From Kingella potus (GTDB lineage: Bacteria > Pseudomonadota > Gammaproteobacteria > Burkholderiales > Neisseriaceae): DNA of 64,000 nt. The stretch spans positions 868,001-932,000 of the forward strand of contig NZ_UGJJ01000001.1 in the NCBI RefSeq assembly GCF_900451175.1. The letters run 5' to 3'. Below the pieces are notes generated by a model. The model was given only the letters and a program-made list of their open reading frames with translations, ran no database searches and had not been told where the DNA came from. Made by a program: the position numbers and the translations under genes. This document shows, piece after piece, positions 7,206 to 15,098 of this stretch (positions are counted from its first letter, which is position 1; each line of letters starts with the position of its first letter).

Positions 7206-9473
7206 ATGAACATCACCGACAAAATCGCCGCCGAACTCGCCGCCGCCCCCGCACAAATCCAAGCCGCCGTTGACCTCTTGGACGACGGCGCCACCGTCCC
7301 CTTCATCGCCCGCTACCGCAAAGAAGCCACCGGCGGGCTGGACGACGGCCAACTGCGCACCCTGGCCGAACGCCTGCAATACCTGCGCGAACTGCAAGAG
7401 CGCAAAGCCACCGTGCTGAAAAGCATCGAAGAACAAGACAAACTCACCCCCGACCTCGCCGCCGCCATCGAAGCCGCCGACAACAAAACCGCGCTCGAAG
7501 ACCTCTATCTCCCCTACAAACCCAAGCGCCGCACCAAAGCACAAATCGCCCGCGAACACGGATTACAGCCGCTCGCCGACACCTTATTACAAGAACAACC
7601 CGCCGACCCCGAAAGCGCAGCCGCCGCCTACCTCAACGAAAACATCCCAGATGCCAAAGCCGCACTTGACGGCGCACGCGCCATCCTGATGGAACAATTC
7701 GCCGAAGCCGCCGAACTCATCGGCCGCTTGCGCGAAAAACTGTGGGCAGAAGCGGAAATCCACGCCCAACTTATCGAAGGCAAAGAAAACGACGGCGAAA
7801 AATACAAAGACTACTTCGACCACCGCGAACCCGTCCGCAGCATGCCCAGCCACCGCGCCTTGGCGGTGCTGCGCGGCCGCAACGAAGGCGTACTCACCGT
7901 CGCCCTCAAATACCAGCCCGACGAAACCCCGCTCACCGAACAAAGTGCCTACGAAAAAACCATCGCCGCCCATTTCCACATCGGCGAGCAGCGCTGGCTG
8001 CGCGACACCGTGCGCCTTGCGTGGCGGGCAAAAATCTTCCTCTCGCTCGAACTCGAAGCATTAGGCCGTCTGAAAGAAAACGCCGACAACGACGCGATAA
8101 CCGTCTTTGCCCGCAACCTCAAAGACCTGCTGCTCGCCGCCCCCGCCGGACGGCTGACCACCCTCGGCCTCGACCCCGGCTACCGCACCGGCATCAAAAC
8201 CGCCGTGGTGGACGACACCGGCAAACTGATAGACACCGCCGTCGTCTACCTCCACCAAGAAAACAACGCCCTAGCCGCGCTGGCGGCGTTGGTCAAAAAA
8301 CACCGCATCAAACTGATCGCCATCGGCAACGGCACCGCCAGCCGCGAAACCGACAAACTGGCGGGCGAACTCATCAAAGCGCTGCCCGAAGCGGGGCTGC
8401 ACAAAATCGTCGTCTCCGAGGCGGGCGCATCCGTTTACTCCGCCTCCGAACTCGCCGCCAAAGAATTCCCCGAACTCGACGTATCGCTGCGCGGCGCCGT
8501 CTCCATCGCCCGCCGCCTGCAAGACCCGCTGGCCGAACTGGTAAAAATCGACCCCAAATCCATCGGCGTCGGCCAATACCAACACGACGTAAACCAGTCG
8601 CAACTCGCCAAAACACTCGATGCCGTCGTTGAAGACTGCGTAAACGCCGTCGGCGTGGACGTAAACACCGCCTCCGCGCCGCTACTCGCCCGCATCTCCG
8701 GCCTCAACAACACCTTGGCACAAAACATCGTCGCCTACCGCGACGAAAACGGCGCGTTTGATAACCGCAAAAAACTGCTGAAAGTGCCGCGCCTCGGCGA
8801 AAAAACCTACGAACAAGCGGCAGGATTCCTGCGCATCAACGGCGGCAAAGAACCGCTTGATGCCAGCGCCGTGCATCCCGAAGCCTACCCCGTGGTCGGC
8901 AAAATGCTCGCCGATCTCGGCATCCAAGCCGCCGAACTCATCGGCAACCGCGACAAAATCCGCGCCATCAAACCCGCCGCCTATACCACCGCCCAATTCG
9001 GCCTGCCCACCATCATGGACATCTTAAGCGAACTGGAAAAACCCGGCCGCGACCCGCGTGGCGAATTCCAAACCGCTACCTTTGCCGAAGGAATCAACGA
9101 AATCAGCGACTTGCAGGTCGGCATGATACTGGAAGGCGTGGTCTCCAACGTCGCCAACTTCGGCGCATTCGTGGATATCGGCGTACACCAAGACGGGCTG
9201 GTACACATCTCGGCACTCGCCAACAAATACGTACAAGACCCGCGTGAAATCGTCAAAGCAGGCGACGTGGTGAAAGTCAAAGTGCTGGAAATCGATGCCG
9301 CCCGCAAACGCATTGCCTTAACCATGCGCCTTGACGACGAAGCGGGCACACAGTCCAACCGCAGCGGCAGGCCGTCTGAAAACAAACGTCCAAGCAGCCT
9401 GAAAAACGGCAAAGCAAACGACAAACCCGCCAACAGCGCCATGGCGGATGCGTTTGCCAAGCTGAAGCGGTAA
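7206..9473 (+). CDS. tex: Tex-like RNA-binding transcription accessory protein
   Basis: 755 residues, full length. Tex is a cytoplasmic nucleic-acid-binding protein related to eukaryotic Spt6. Order: Tex N-terminal helical domain (VPFIARYRKEATGGLDD), a YqgF/RNase H-like fold (LGLDPGYRTGIKTAVVD), helix-hairpin-helix segments (SIGVGQYQHDVNQ; APLLARISGLN), and a C-terminal S1 domain (GMILEGVVSNVANFGAFVDI). The tail carries a DUS (about 9371) that encodes GRPSENKRP, so this basic extension tolerates uptake-sequence insertion. Confidence 0.95.
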   Translation: MNITDKIAAELAAAPAQIQAAVDLLDDGATVPFIARYRKEATGGLDDGQLRTLAERLQYLRELQERKATVLKSIEEQDKLTPDLAAAIEAADNKTALEDLYLPYKPKRRTKAQIAREHGLQPLADTLLQEQPADPESAAAAYLNENIPDAKAALDGARAILMEQFAEAAELIGRLREKLWAEAEIHAQLIEGKENDGEKYKDYFDHREPVRSMPSHRALAVLRGRNEGVLTVALKYQPDETPLTEQSAYEKTIAAHFHIGEQRWLRDTVRLAWRAKIFLSLELEALGRLKENADNDAITVFARNLKDLLLAAPAGRLTTLGLDPGYRTGIKTAVVDDTGKLIDTAVVYLHQENNALAALAALVKKHRIKLIAIGNGTASRETDKLAGELIKALPEAGLHKIVVSEAGASVYSASELAAKEFPELDVSLRGAVSIARRLQDPLAELVKIDPKSIGVGQYQHDVNQSQLAKTLDAVVEDCVNAVGVDVNTASAPLLARISGLNNTLAQNIVAYRDENGAFDNRKKLLKVPRLGEKTYEQAAGFLRINGGKEPLDASAVHPEAYPVVGKMLADLGIQAAELIGNRDKIRAIKPAAYTTAQFGLPTIMDILSELEKPGRDPRGEFQTATFAEGINEISDLQVGMILEGVVSNVANFGAFVDIGVHQDGLVHISALANKYVQDPREIVKAGDVVKVKVLEIDAARKRIALTMRLDDEAGTQSNRSGRPSENKRPSSLKNGKANDKPANSAMADAFAKLKR

Positions 9474-9491
9474 ACGGGTAGCGGCAAAAGC

Positions 9492-9525
9492 CAGCCTGAA
9501 AAACCAAATCCTATTTTTCAGGCTG
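9492..9525 (+). terminator. Second-dialect DUS hairpin after tex
   Basis: CAGCCTGAAAAA and TTTTTCAGGCTG around about 10 nt. The core CAGCCTGAA belongs to the Kingella/Simonsiella/Eikenella-type uptake dialects, not AGGCCGTCTGAA. It lies exactly at the left edge of the restriction-modification cassette. Confidence 0.55.
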
Positions 9526-9563
9526 CTTATCCAAGTAATCTTATTCAGTGGAAGAGAATAATC

Positions 9564-11612
9564 ATGGCAAAACCCCAATCTATCGAACCCAATATTGCCG
9601 ACCTTGCCAACGGCTGGCTGAAATCCCACAAATTGGCTTACAAACTGGAACAAGAACATTTAAACGAAGAAATAGACAAGGCGCTGCAAGAATATTTTTC
9701 CAAAAACGGCGGTACAGGCGCAAACCGCCCCGATGCTAAATTGTTATTGCGCAGCAGCAAGAGCGGACAGGATTATCCTGTGCTGATTGAATACAAAGGC
9801 CATAAAGACAAGCTGGTCAAGCTGGATAAAGACGGCACAGTCGAAAACCGCAACAACAAAAACGAGCCGATTTTTAAAAACATCAACGGTTATGCAGTGA
9901 ACGGCGCAGTGCATTATGCCAACGCACTTTTGCACCACACCGCCTATACCGACATTATCGCCATCGGAGTAACAGGCCATAAAGACGAAAACACAGGAGA
10001 AATTATCCCGCAAATCGGCGTGTACCATGTTGCCAAAAGCAATCTGGGTGCGGGGCAGAAAATCGGCGAATTCAGTGATTTGTCCTTTTTGGCGGCCGAG
10101 CATTTTGAAGCATTTGTCGAGCAGGTGAAAGCGCTTGCGCTCAGCCCCGAAGAGCTGGATAAAATCAAGGCAAAACGTGAGCAGGAAATCGATGTCAGCC
10201 TGAAGCAGCTCAATAACGATATTTACCAAAACGAAAAAGGCCTTGGCGAAAACGACCGCGTCTATCTCGTTGCCGCCTCGATTATTGCCACCATCGGCAT
10301 AGCGGGAAAAGTGCCGCCGCTGGAAAAAGCCGATTTGAAATCAAGCACCATGCAGGGCAACCGCGACGGCGATATTTTAATCCGCCACATCGAAGCCTTT
10401 TTACAGGAAAAAAACCTGCCGCCGCAGAAAAAAGACCTTATCGTCCGCACATTGTCCAACACCCTGTTAACCGACAATATCAACAAAGTGCAAAACGGCG
10501 AAAGCCAGCTCAAACGCGTATTCGGTAAAATCGTGGACGATTTGGGCATTTATTACAAAATCGGGCTAACTACCGATTTTACCGGCAAGCTCTTTAACGA
10601 AATGTATTCATGGCTGGGCTTTACCCAAGACAAATTAAACGATGTGGTTTTAACCCCCGCCTATGTCGCCACCTTGCTTGCCAAACTGGCGCGGGTAAAC
10701 AAAGACAGCTATGTATGGGATTTTGCCACCGGCTCGGCGGGCTTGCTCGTTGCCGCCATGAACGAAATGCTGATTGATGCCAAAAACAGCATTACCTCAC
10801 CCGAAGAACTGCTGATAAAAGAAGCGAAAATCAAAGCCGAGCAACTATTGGGCTTGGAGCTGCTTTCCAGCGTATATATGCTCGCCATTCTCAACATGAT
10901 TCTAATGGGCGATGGCAGCGCCAATATCTTAAACAAAGACTCGCTCGCCGATTTCGACGGCAAATACGGTTTCGGCAAAACCCACGAACTGTTTCCCGCC
11001 GATGCCTTTATTCTCAATCCGCCGTATTCGCAGGCAGGCAACGGAATGGTATTTGTAGAAAAAGCCTTGAATATGATGAACAAAGGCTACGCCGCCGTAA
11101 TTATCCAAAACTCCGCAGGCACAGGCAGGGCAAAAGAGATTAACCGCGAAATTTTAAAAAGGAATACGCTGATTGCCAGCATCAAAATGCCGATAGATTT
11201 GTTTATAGGCAAATCCAGCGTACAAACCAATATTTATGTGTTTAAAGTCGGCGAAAAACACGAAAAAGACGAAACCGTCAAATTTATTGATTTCTCCAAC
11301 GACGGCTATACCCGTACCAACCGCAAAAAAGCCAGCAGCAATTTAAAAGATACGGATAACGCACGCGGACGCTATGAAGAGTTGGTTAATTTAGTGCGGT
11401 TTGGCAAAAGAAAACTCAGCATTTTTAGTGAAAAAGAATATTACGAAGGCACGATTAACCCCGACAGCGGTGCAGACTGGAATCAAAGCGCACCGATTGA
11501 CACCAAACCCACCCTTGCTGATTTTCAGAAAACTGTCAGCGATTATCTGGCTTGGGAAGTAGCGCAATTATTAAGGCAGTCTGAAAATACGGACGACAAA
11601 CTAAAAAAGTAG
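9564..11612 (+). CDS. Restriction endonuclease/N6-adenine methyltransferase subunit (BcgI-like)
   Basis: 682 residues combining a nuclease and a methylase. An N-terminal PD-(D/E)xK-like motif is visible as QDYPVLIEYKGHK (Asp70, Glu76, Lys78). The methylase core has the AdoMet motif DFATGSAGLL (about 386) and the catalytic NPPY (about 485), with a type I HsdM-like helical region before it. The fused R-M polypeptide next to a separate specificity subunit is the BcgI-type (type IIB) arrangement. ATG 9564 follows AGAGAATAATC. Codon use is more AT-rich than in neighbours, suggesting transfer. Recognition site unknown. Confidence 0.85.
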   Translation: MAKPQSIEPNIADLANGWLKSHKLAYKLEQEHLNEEIDKALQEYFSKNGGTGANRPDAKLLLRSSKSGQDYPVLIEYKGHKDKLVKLDKDGTVENRNNKNEPIFKNINGYAVNGAVHYANALLHHTAYTDIIAIGVTGHKDENTGEIIPQIGVYHVAKSNLGAGQKIGEFSDLSFLAAEHFEAFVEQVKALALSPEELDKIKAKREQEIDVSLKQLNNDIYQNEKGLGENDRVYLVAASIIATIGIAGKVPPLEKADLKSSTMQGNRDGDILIRHIEAFLQEKNLPPQKKDLIVRTLSNTLLTDNINKVQNGESQLKRVFGKIVDDLGIYYKIGLTTDFTGKLFNEMYSWLGFTQDKLNDVVLTPAYVATLLAKLARVNKDSYVWDFATGSAGLLVAAMNEMLIDAKNSITSPEELLIKEAKIKAEQLLGLELLSSVYMLAILNMILMGDGSANILNKDSLADFDGKYGFGKTHELFPADAFILNPPYSQAGNGMVFVEKALNMMNKGYAAVIIQNSAGTGRAKEINREILKRNTLIASIKMPIDLFIGKSSVQTNIYVFKVGEKHEKDETVKFIDFSNDGYTRTNRKKASSNLKDTDNARGRYEELVNLVRFGKRKLSIFSEKEYYEGTINPDSGADWNQSAPIDTKPTLADFQKTVSDYLAWEVAQLLRQSENTDDKLKK

Positions 11613-11620
11613 ATGCCCGC

Positions 11621-12796
11621 TTGACCGAAATGTTGGACTCGGTCGAGTGGGGAGAGTTTAGAATTGAAGATATTTTGGAATGGCAAAACGGAATTGCTGA
11701 AATTAATCCTTTACATCTTGATATATTACATGATGAAAACTCAGAGCTTTACCCGTTTTATGGTCAAGCAGTTAAAGATAATGGAATTATAAGTTTTAAC
11801 CGTTTGAGTGCAGAAGTATTGAATAATTCATCAGCTAGACCCACGCTTTTGATTCACTCAAACAATCAGAATATTGTTTATGTTGAAACCCCGTTTTATT
11901 TGAAAGATGGACATGGTGCAACTAGTGTGCTTCAAGCCGATTGGCTGAATAAAAGAAATGCGCTTTATCTTGCGGCCACGATAGAAAAGAGTATCTGCCA
12001 AAAATTCAATTATCAATGTAAGGCAACCAAAATTGCCCTAAAAAATACTGTTATCCCCGTACCAGTAAAAAATGGCCATTTAAACCTTGACTTTATGGAA
12101 AAATTCGTAGCCGAGCTGGAAGCCCGGCGTTCCGCCGAGCTGGAAGCCTATCTTTCAGCCGCAGGGCTGAAAGACTATACGCTGAGCGAAGCCGAAGCGC
12201 AGGCATTGGCAAAATTGGAACGCGGGGAAGTAGCGTTTGCACCGTTTAAAGTTGTTGAGTTATTTCATGTAAAAAATACCGCTAATATCTTAGCAAGAGA
12301 TATTACAGATGGCAGTGGTAGTGTGCCGTATCTTTCGGCAGGTCGTGAAAATAATGCTGTTAGTGCTTATATTTCTTATGATGACAGCCTGCTGGAGAAA
12401 GGAAATTGTATTTTTATCGGTGGGAAAACATTTGTTGTAACTTATCAGCCAAAAGATTTCTTTTCCAATGATAGTCATAATTTATGTTTGTATTTCAAAG
12501 GAGAAAGCCAACTAAACAGGCTTCAATATTTCTGCCTGATTTCTTGTTTAGAAAAAAGTTTGGAAAATAAATATTCGTGGGGCGACAGTATTAGCAAAAC
12601 AAAAATTCAAAGTGATGTTGTTTTTCTACCTGTTACTGGTGAGAATACAACAAACCCAGACTACTCTTATATGCAAACCCTGCTTTCCGCCATACAAAAA
12701 ACGGTCATCAAAGACGTGGTGCAATACGCCGACCGCAAAATCGCCGCTACCCAATCGGTCATCGGTAAAAACAATTCAGACAGCCCTGCCTGTTAA
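11621..12796 (+). CDS. Restriction-modification specificity subunit (HsdS/BcgIB-like)
   Basis: Two target-recognition domains bracket a conserved helix: TRD1 about residues 5-160, spacer FVAELEARRSAELEAYLSAA with a continuing coiled coil (about 165-205), TRD2 about 210-365, then a shorter C-terminal helix. It would direct the upstream nuclease-methylase to a bipartite site. The TRDs are markedly AT-rich and the spacer GC-rich, as expected for recombining TRDs. The start is uncertain: TTG 11621, 8 nt after the upstream stop, or ATG 11630. A 3-codon decoy ATG lies at 11613. Confidence 0.82.
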   Translation: MTEMLDSVEWGEFRIEDILEWQNGIAEINPLHLDILHDENSELYPFYGQAVKDNGIISFNRLSAEVLNNSSARPTLLIHSNNQNIVYVETPFYLKDGHGATSVLQADWLNKRNALYLAATIEKSICQKFNYQCKATKIALKNTVIPVPVKNGHLNLDFMEKFVAELEARRSAELEAYLSAAGLKDYTLSEAEAQALAKLERGEVAFAPFKVVELFHVKNTANILARDITDGSGSVPYLSAGRENNAVSAYISYDDSLLEKGNCIFIGGKTFVVTYQPKDFFSNDSHNLCLYFKGESQLNRLQYFCLISCLEKSLENKYSWGDSISKTKIQSDVVFLPVTGENTTNPDYSYMQTLLSAIQKTVIKDVVQYADRKIAATQSVIGKNNSDSPAC

Positions 12797-12855
12797 GGCC
12801 GTCTGAAAAGGAAATCAGGCCGTCTGAAAGCGCATGGTGCGTTTTCAGACGGCCT
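12796..12855. terminator. Three DUS copies between the converging specificity subunit and pyrD
   Basis: Two direct AGGCCGTCTGAAA copies (12796 and 12817) face one complement ending at 12855. The second and third form the hairpin, which could serve both converging genes. Confidence 0.5.
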
Positions 12856-12879
12856 TTATTGTTTTCGGACGCGGGAAAG

Positions 12880-13884
12880 TCAGCGGCAGGCTTCGATGCA
12901 TTCGCGCACGAGTTCGGGGCCGCTGTAAACCATGCCGCTGTAAAGCTGGACGGCGGTTGCGCCCAGGCGCAGTTTTTCCGCCGCGTCTGCGCCGCCCATG
13001 ATGCCGCCTGCGCCGATGACGGGGATTTTGCCGTCGAGGTGCTGCGTCAGCAGGTGCAGGACGCGGTTGCTTTTTTCGCGTACGGGTTCGCCCGAGAGGC
13101 CGCCGGCTTCGTCGGCCAGGGGGTGGCTGCCGAGGGCGGTTTTGTCGGTGGTGGTGTTGGTGGCGATGATGCCGTCCATTTCCGTTTGGCAGACGGTGCG
13201 GGTGATGCTTTCGATTTGGGCTTCGTCCAGGTCGGGGGCGATTTTGACGGCGAGGGGGACGTATTTGCCGCAGGCGGCGGCCAGGTGCGCCTGTTTGTCT
13301 TTTAGGGCGGCCAGCAGGGCGGTGAGTTCGCCGCCTTCTTGCAGGGCGCGCAGGTTTTTGGTGTTGGGCGAGGAGATGTTGACGGTGATGTAGCCTGCGT
13401 GGGGATAGGCTTTTTCCAGGCAGGTCAGATAATCGGCGGCGGCGTTTTCGATGGGGGTAACGGCGTTTTTGCCGATGTTGATGCCCAAGATGCCTTGGAA
13501 GCGGCTGTTGCGGATGTTTTGGATCAGTGCGTCGATGCCGTGGTTGTTGAAGCCCATGCGGTTGATGATGGCGCGGTGTTCGGGGATGCGGAAGAGGCGG
13601 GGCTGCGGGTTGCCGCTTTGGGGCAGGGGGGTTACGGTGCCGACTTCGATGAAGCCGAAGCCGAGTGCGGCGAGCGCGTCGATGTATTCGCCGTTTTTGT
13701 CGAGGCCGGCGGCGAGGCCTATGGGGTTGGGCAGGGTCAGTCCCATGAGCTGCGTGGGGCGGGTGTGGCTCTCTACGGCGGGCAGGATGCCGCAGCAGGC
13801 GGCGGTTTTGAGGGCGGAGAGGGCGAGATGGTGGGCTTTTTCGGGGTCGAGGTGGAAGACGATGGGGCGGAGCAGGGAGTACAT
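12880..13884 (-). CDS. pyrD: Dihydroorotate dehydrogenase, quinone-linked (class 2)
   Basis: 334 residues. PyrD oxidises dihydroorotate to orotate at the inner membrane, passing electrons to quinone, in pyrimidine synthesis. Class 2 features: N-terminal membrane-associated helix (MYSLLRPIVFHLDPEKAH), PIGLAAGLDKNG, the FMN/substrate region NISSPNT, the catalytic-Ser loop, and GAGGIMGGADAAEKLRLGA near the C-terminus. A DUS lies directly upstream of its start. Confidence 0.97.
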   Translation of the reverse strand: MYSLLRPIVFHLDPEKAHHLALSALKTAACCGILPAVESHTRPTQLMGLTLPNPIGLAAGLDKNGEYIDALAALGFGFIEVGTVTPLPQSGNPQPRLFRIPEHRAIINRMGFNNHGIDALIQNIRNSRFQGILGINIGKNAVTPIENAAADYLTCLEKAYPHAGYITVNISSPNTKNLRALQEGGELTALLAALKDKQAHLAAACGKYVPLAVKIAPDLDEAQIESITRTVCQTEMDGIIATNTTTDKTALGSHPLADEAGGLSGEPVREKSNRVLHLLTQHLDGKIPVIGAGGIMGGADAAEKLRLGATAVQLYSGMVYSGPELVRECIEACR

Positions 13885-13904
13885 GGTTTGAGGCCGTCTG
13901 AAAA

Positions 13905-13941
13905 GGGAAAAAACGGGCGGATTCTACCTGAAATCCGCCCG
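13905..13941 (-). terminator. Intrinsic terminator of the DUF924 gene
   Basis: Read on the minus strand: CGGGCGGATT stem (13914-13941) with an 8-nt loop, then a T run. It starts 21 nt after the DUF924 stop. It is not DUS-based. Confidence 0.65.
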
Positions 13942-13961
13942 CTGCGCGGTGTGCGCGGTGT

Positions 13962-14501
13962 TTAGAAGCCTTTGCCTTCGGCAGCCAGAAATTCCAGCTC
14001 GGCGGGGGTGCTTTCGCGGCCGAGTACGGCGTTGCGGTGGGGGTAGCGGCCGAAGCGGTCGATGACGGCCTGGTGTTTGAGCTCGAAATCGAGCGGCGCA
14101 CCGGGGACGTATTGTTTGAATACGCCGACGGCGTGGGCGTGCAGCTCGGCGCTTTCGCTGTGCATGAAGGGCATCAGCATGAAGTGGCGTTCTTCGATGG
14201 TCATGGCGGCGAAGCCGGGTCGGGTGATGGCTTCCTGCGCCAGGCACAGGGCGGCGAGGTCTTGGGCGTAGGCTTGGGGGCTGTTGCGGAAGAGGTTGCG
14301 GGAAAACTGGTCGAGGATGATGATTTCGGCCAGCCGCCCCTGCATGGTTTTGCGCCAGCCGTGCAGGGTGCCGGCGGCGGCGCGCTGCCACAGGGGGTAG
14401 AACAGCATGTGGATTTTTTCGTCGAAAGCGGTGTTTTCGGCAAACCAGTAGGGGCGGTTTTCTTCGGCAAACCAGAATTCCAATACGTCTTGCGTTTCCA
14501 T
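13962..14501 (-). CDS. DUF924 family protein
   Basis: 179 residues matching the DUF924 family: VLEFWFAEENRPYWF at the N-terminus, IILDQFSRNLFRNSPQAYAQD in the middle, then RHFMLMPFMHSES and DRFGRYPHRN. The fold is TPR-like and helical; no biochemical role is firmly established. Cytoplasmic. AAAGGAGACAAAC precedes the start. Confidence 0.85.
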   Translation of the reverse strand: METQDVLEFWFAEENRPYWFAENTAFDEKIHMLFYPLWQRAAAGTLHGWRKTMQGRLAEIIILDQFSRNLFRNSPQAYAQDLAALCLAQEAITRPGFAAMTIEERHFMLMPFMHSESAELHAHAVGVFKQYVPGAPLDFELKHQAVIDRFGRYPHRNAVLGRESTPAELEFLAAEGKGF

Positions 14502-14567
14502 GTTTGTCTCCTTTTTTGTCGGCGGTTGTTGTTTTCAGACGGCCTTGCGGGGTGTCTCAATATGCTT

Positions 14568-14891
14568 TCAAAATACTTTCAAAAGCTCGACTTCGAATAC
14601 CAGCGTGGCGTTGGGGGGGATAACGCCGCCCGCGCCGCGTGCGCCGTAGCCCATTTCGGGCGGGATGGTGAGTTTGCGTCTGCCGCCTTCCTTCATGCCG
14701 GCGAAGCCTTCGTCCCAGCCTTGGATGACCTGCCCCGCGCCGAGTTTGAACTCGAAGGGCTGGCCGCGGTCGAGGCTGGAATCGAATTTGCCGCCGTCGG
14801 CGAGGCGGCCGGTGTAGTGGACGGCGATGCGGCGGCCTTTTTCGGCGGTTTGGCCGCTGCCGGTTTCGATGTCTTCAATAATCAGACCCAT
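14568..14891 (-). CDS. FKBP-type peptidyl-prolyl isomerase
   Basis: 107 residues, a single FKBP domain. Core: GRRIAVHYTGRLADGGKFDSS, then QVIQGWDEGFAGMKEGGRR and GYGARGAGGVIPPNATLVF, with the active-site Tyr/Asp/Trp residues present. No signal peptide, so cytoplasmic as written; compact neisserial FKBPs have this size. Start at 14891 is chosen because AAGGAGCAA precedes it; the frame runs further upstream through non-coding DUS sequence. Confidence 0.92.
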   Translation of the reverse strand: MGLIIEDIETGSGQTAEKGRRIAVHYTGRLADGGKFDSSLDRGQPFEFKLGAGQVIQGWDEGFAGMKEGGRRKLTIPPEMGYGARGAGGVIPPNATLVFEVELLKVF

Positions 14892-14926
14892 GATTTGCTC
14901 CTTGTTTGAGGTGTGGGAAAAAGCGG

Positions 14927-14970
14927 GAGGCCGTCTGAAAAAGTGCAAACCGTGTTTTCAGACGGCCTCC
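14927..14970. terminator. DUS hairpin in the FKBP leader
   Basis: GGAGGCCGTCTGAAAA and complement around about 12 nt. It lies between the likely FKBP promoter and its start codon, so it would sit in the transcript leader. Confidence 0.4.
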
Positions 14971-14983
14971 GTATGTGCGGGCA

Positions 14984-15011
14984 TATTGTACAGGCTTTGG
15001 CGTTTTGTCAA
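14984..15011 (-). promoter_or_regulatory. Candidate promoter of the FKBP gene
   Basis: On the minus strand a perfect TTGACA (15006-15011) is followed after 16 nt by CAATAT (14984-14989). The overlapping TACAAT is a better hexamer, but at only 14 nt. Confidence 0.4.
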
Positions 15012-15098
15012 AGCGGCGCGGCAATCGGACGGCCTGTAAGGCGGCTGTTTCGGTATGCGGGCGGCAGAGGGTTAGCGGATGCGGCGGGGGGCGGTGTT

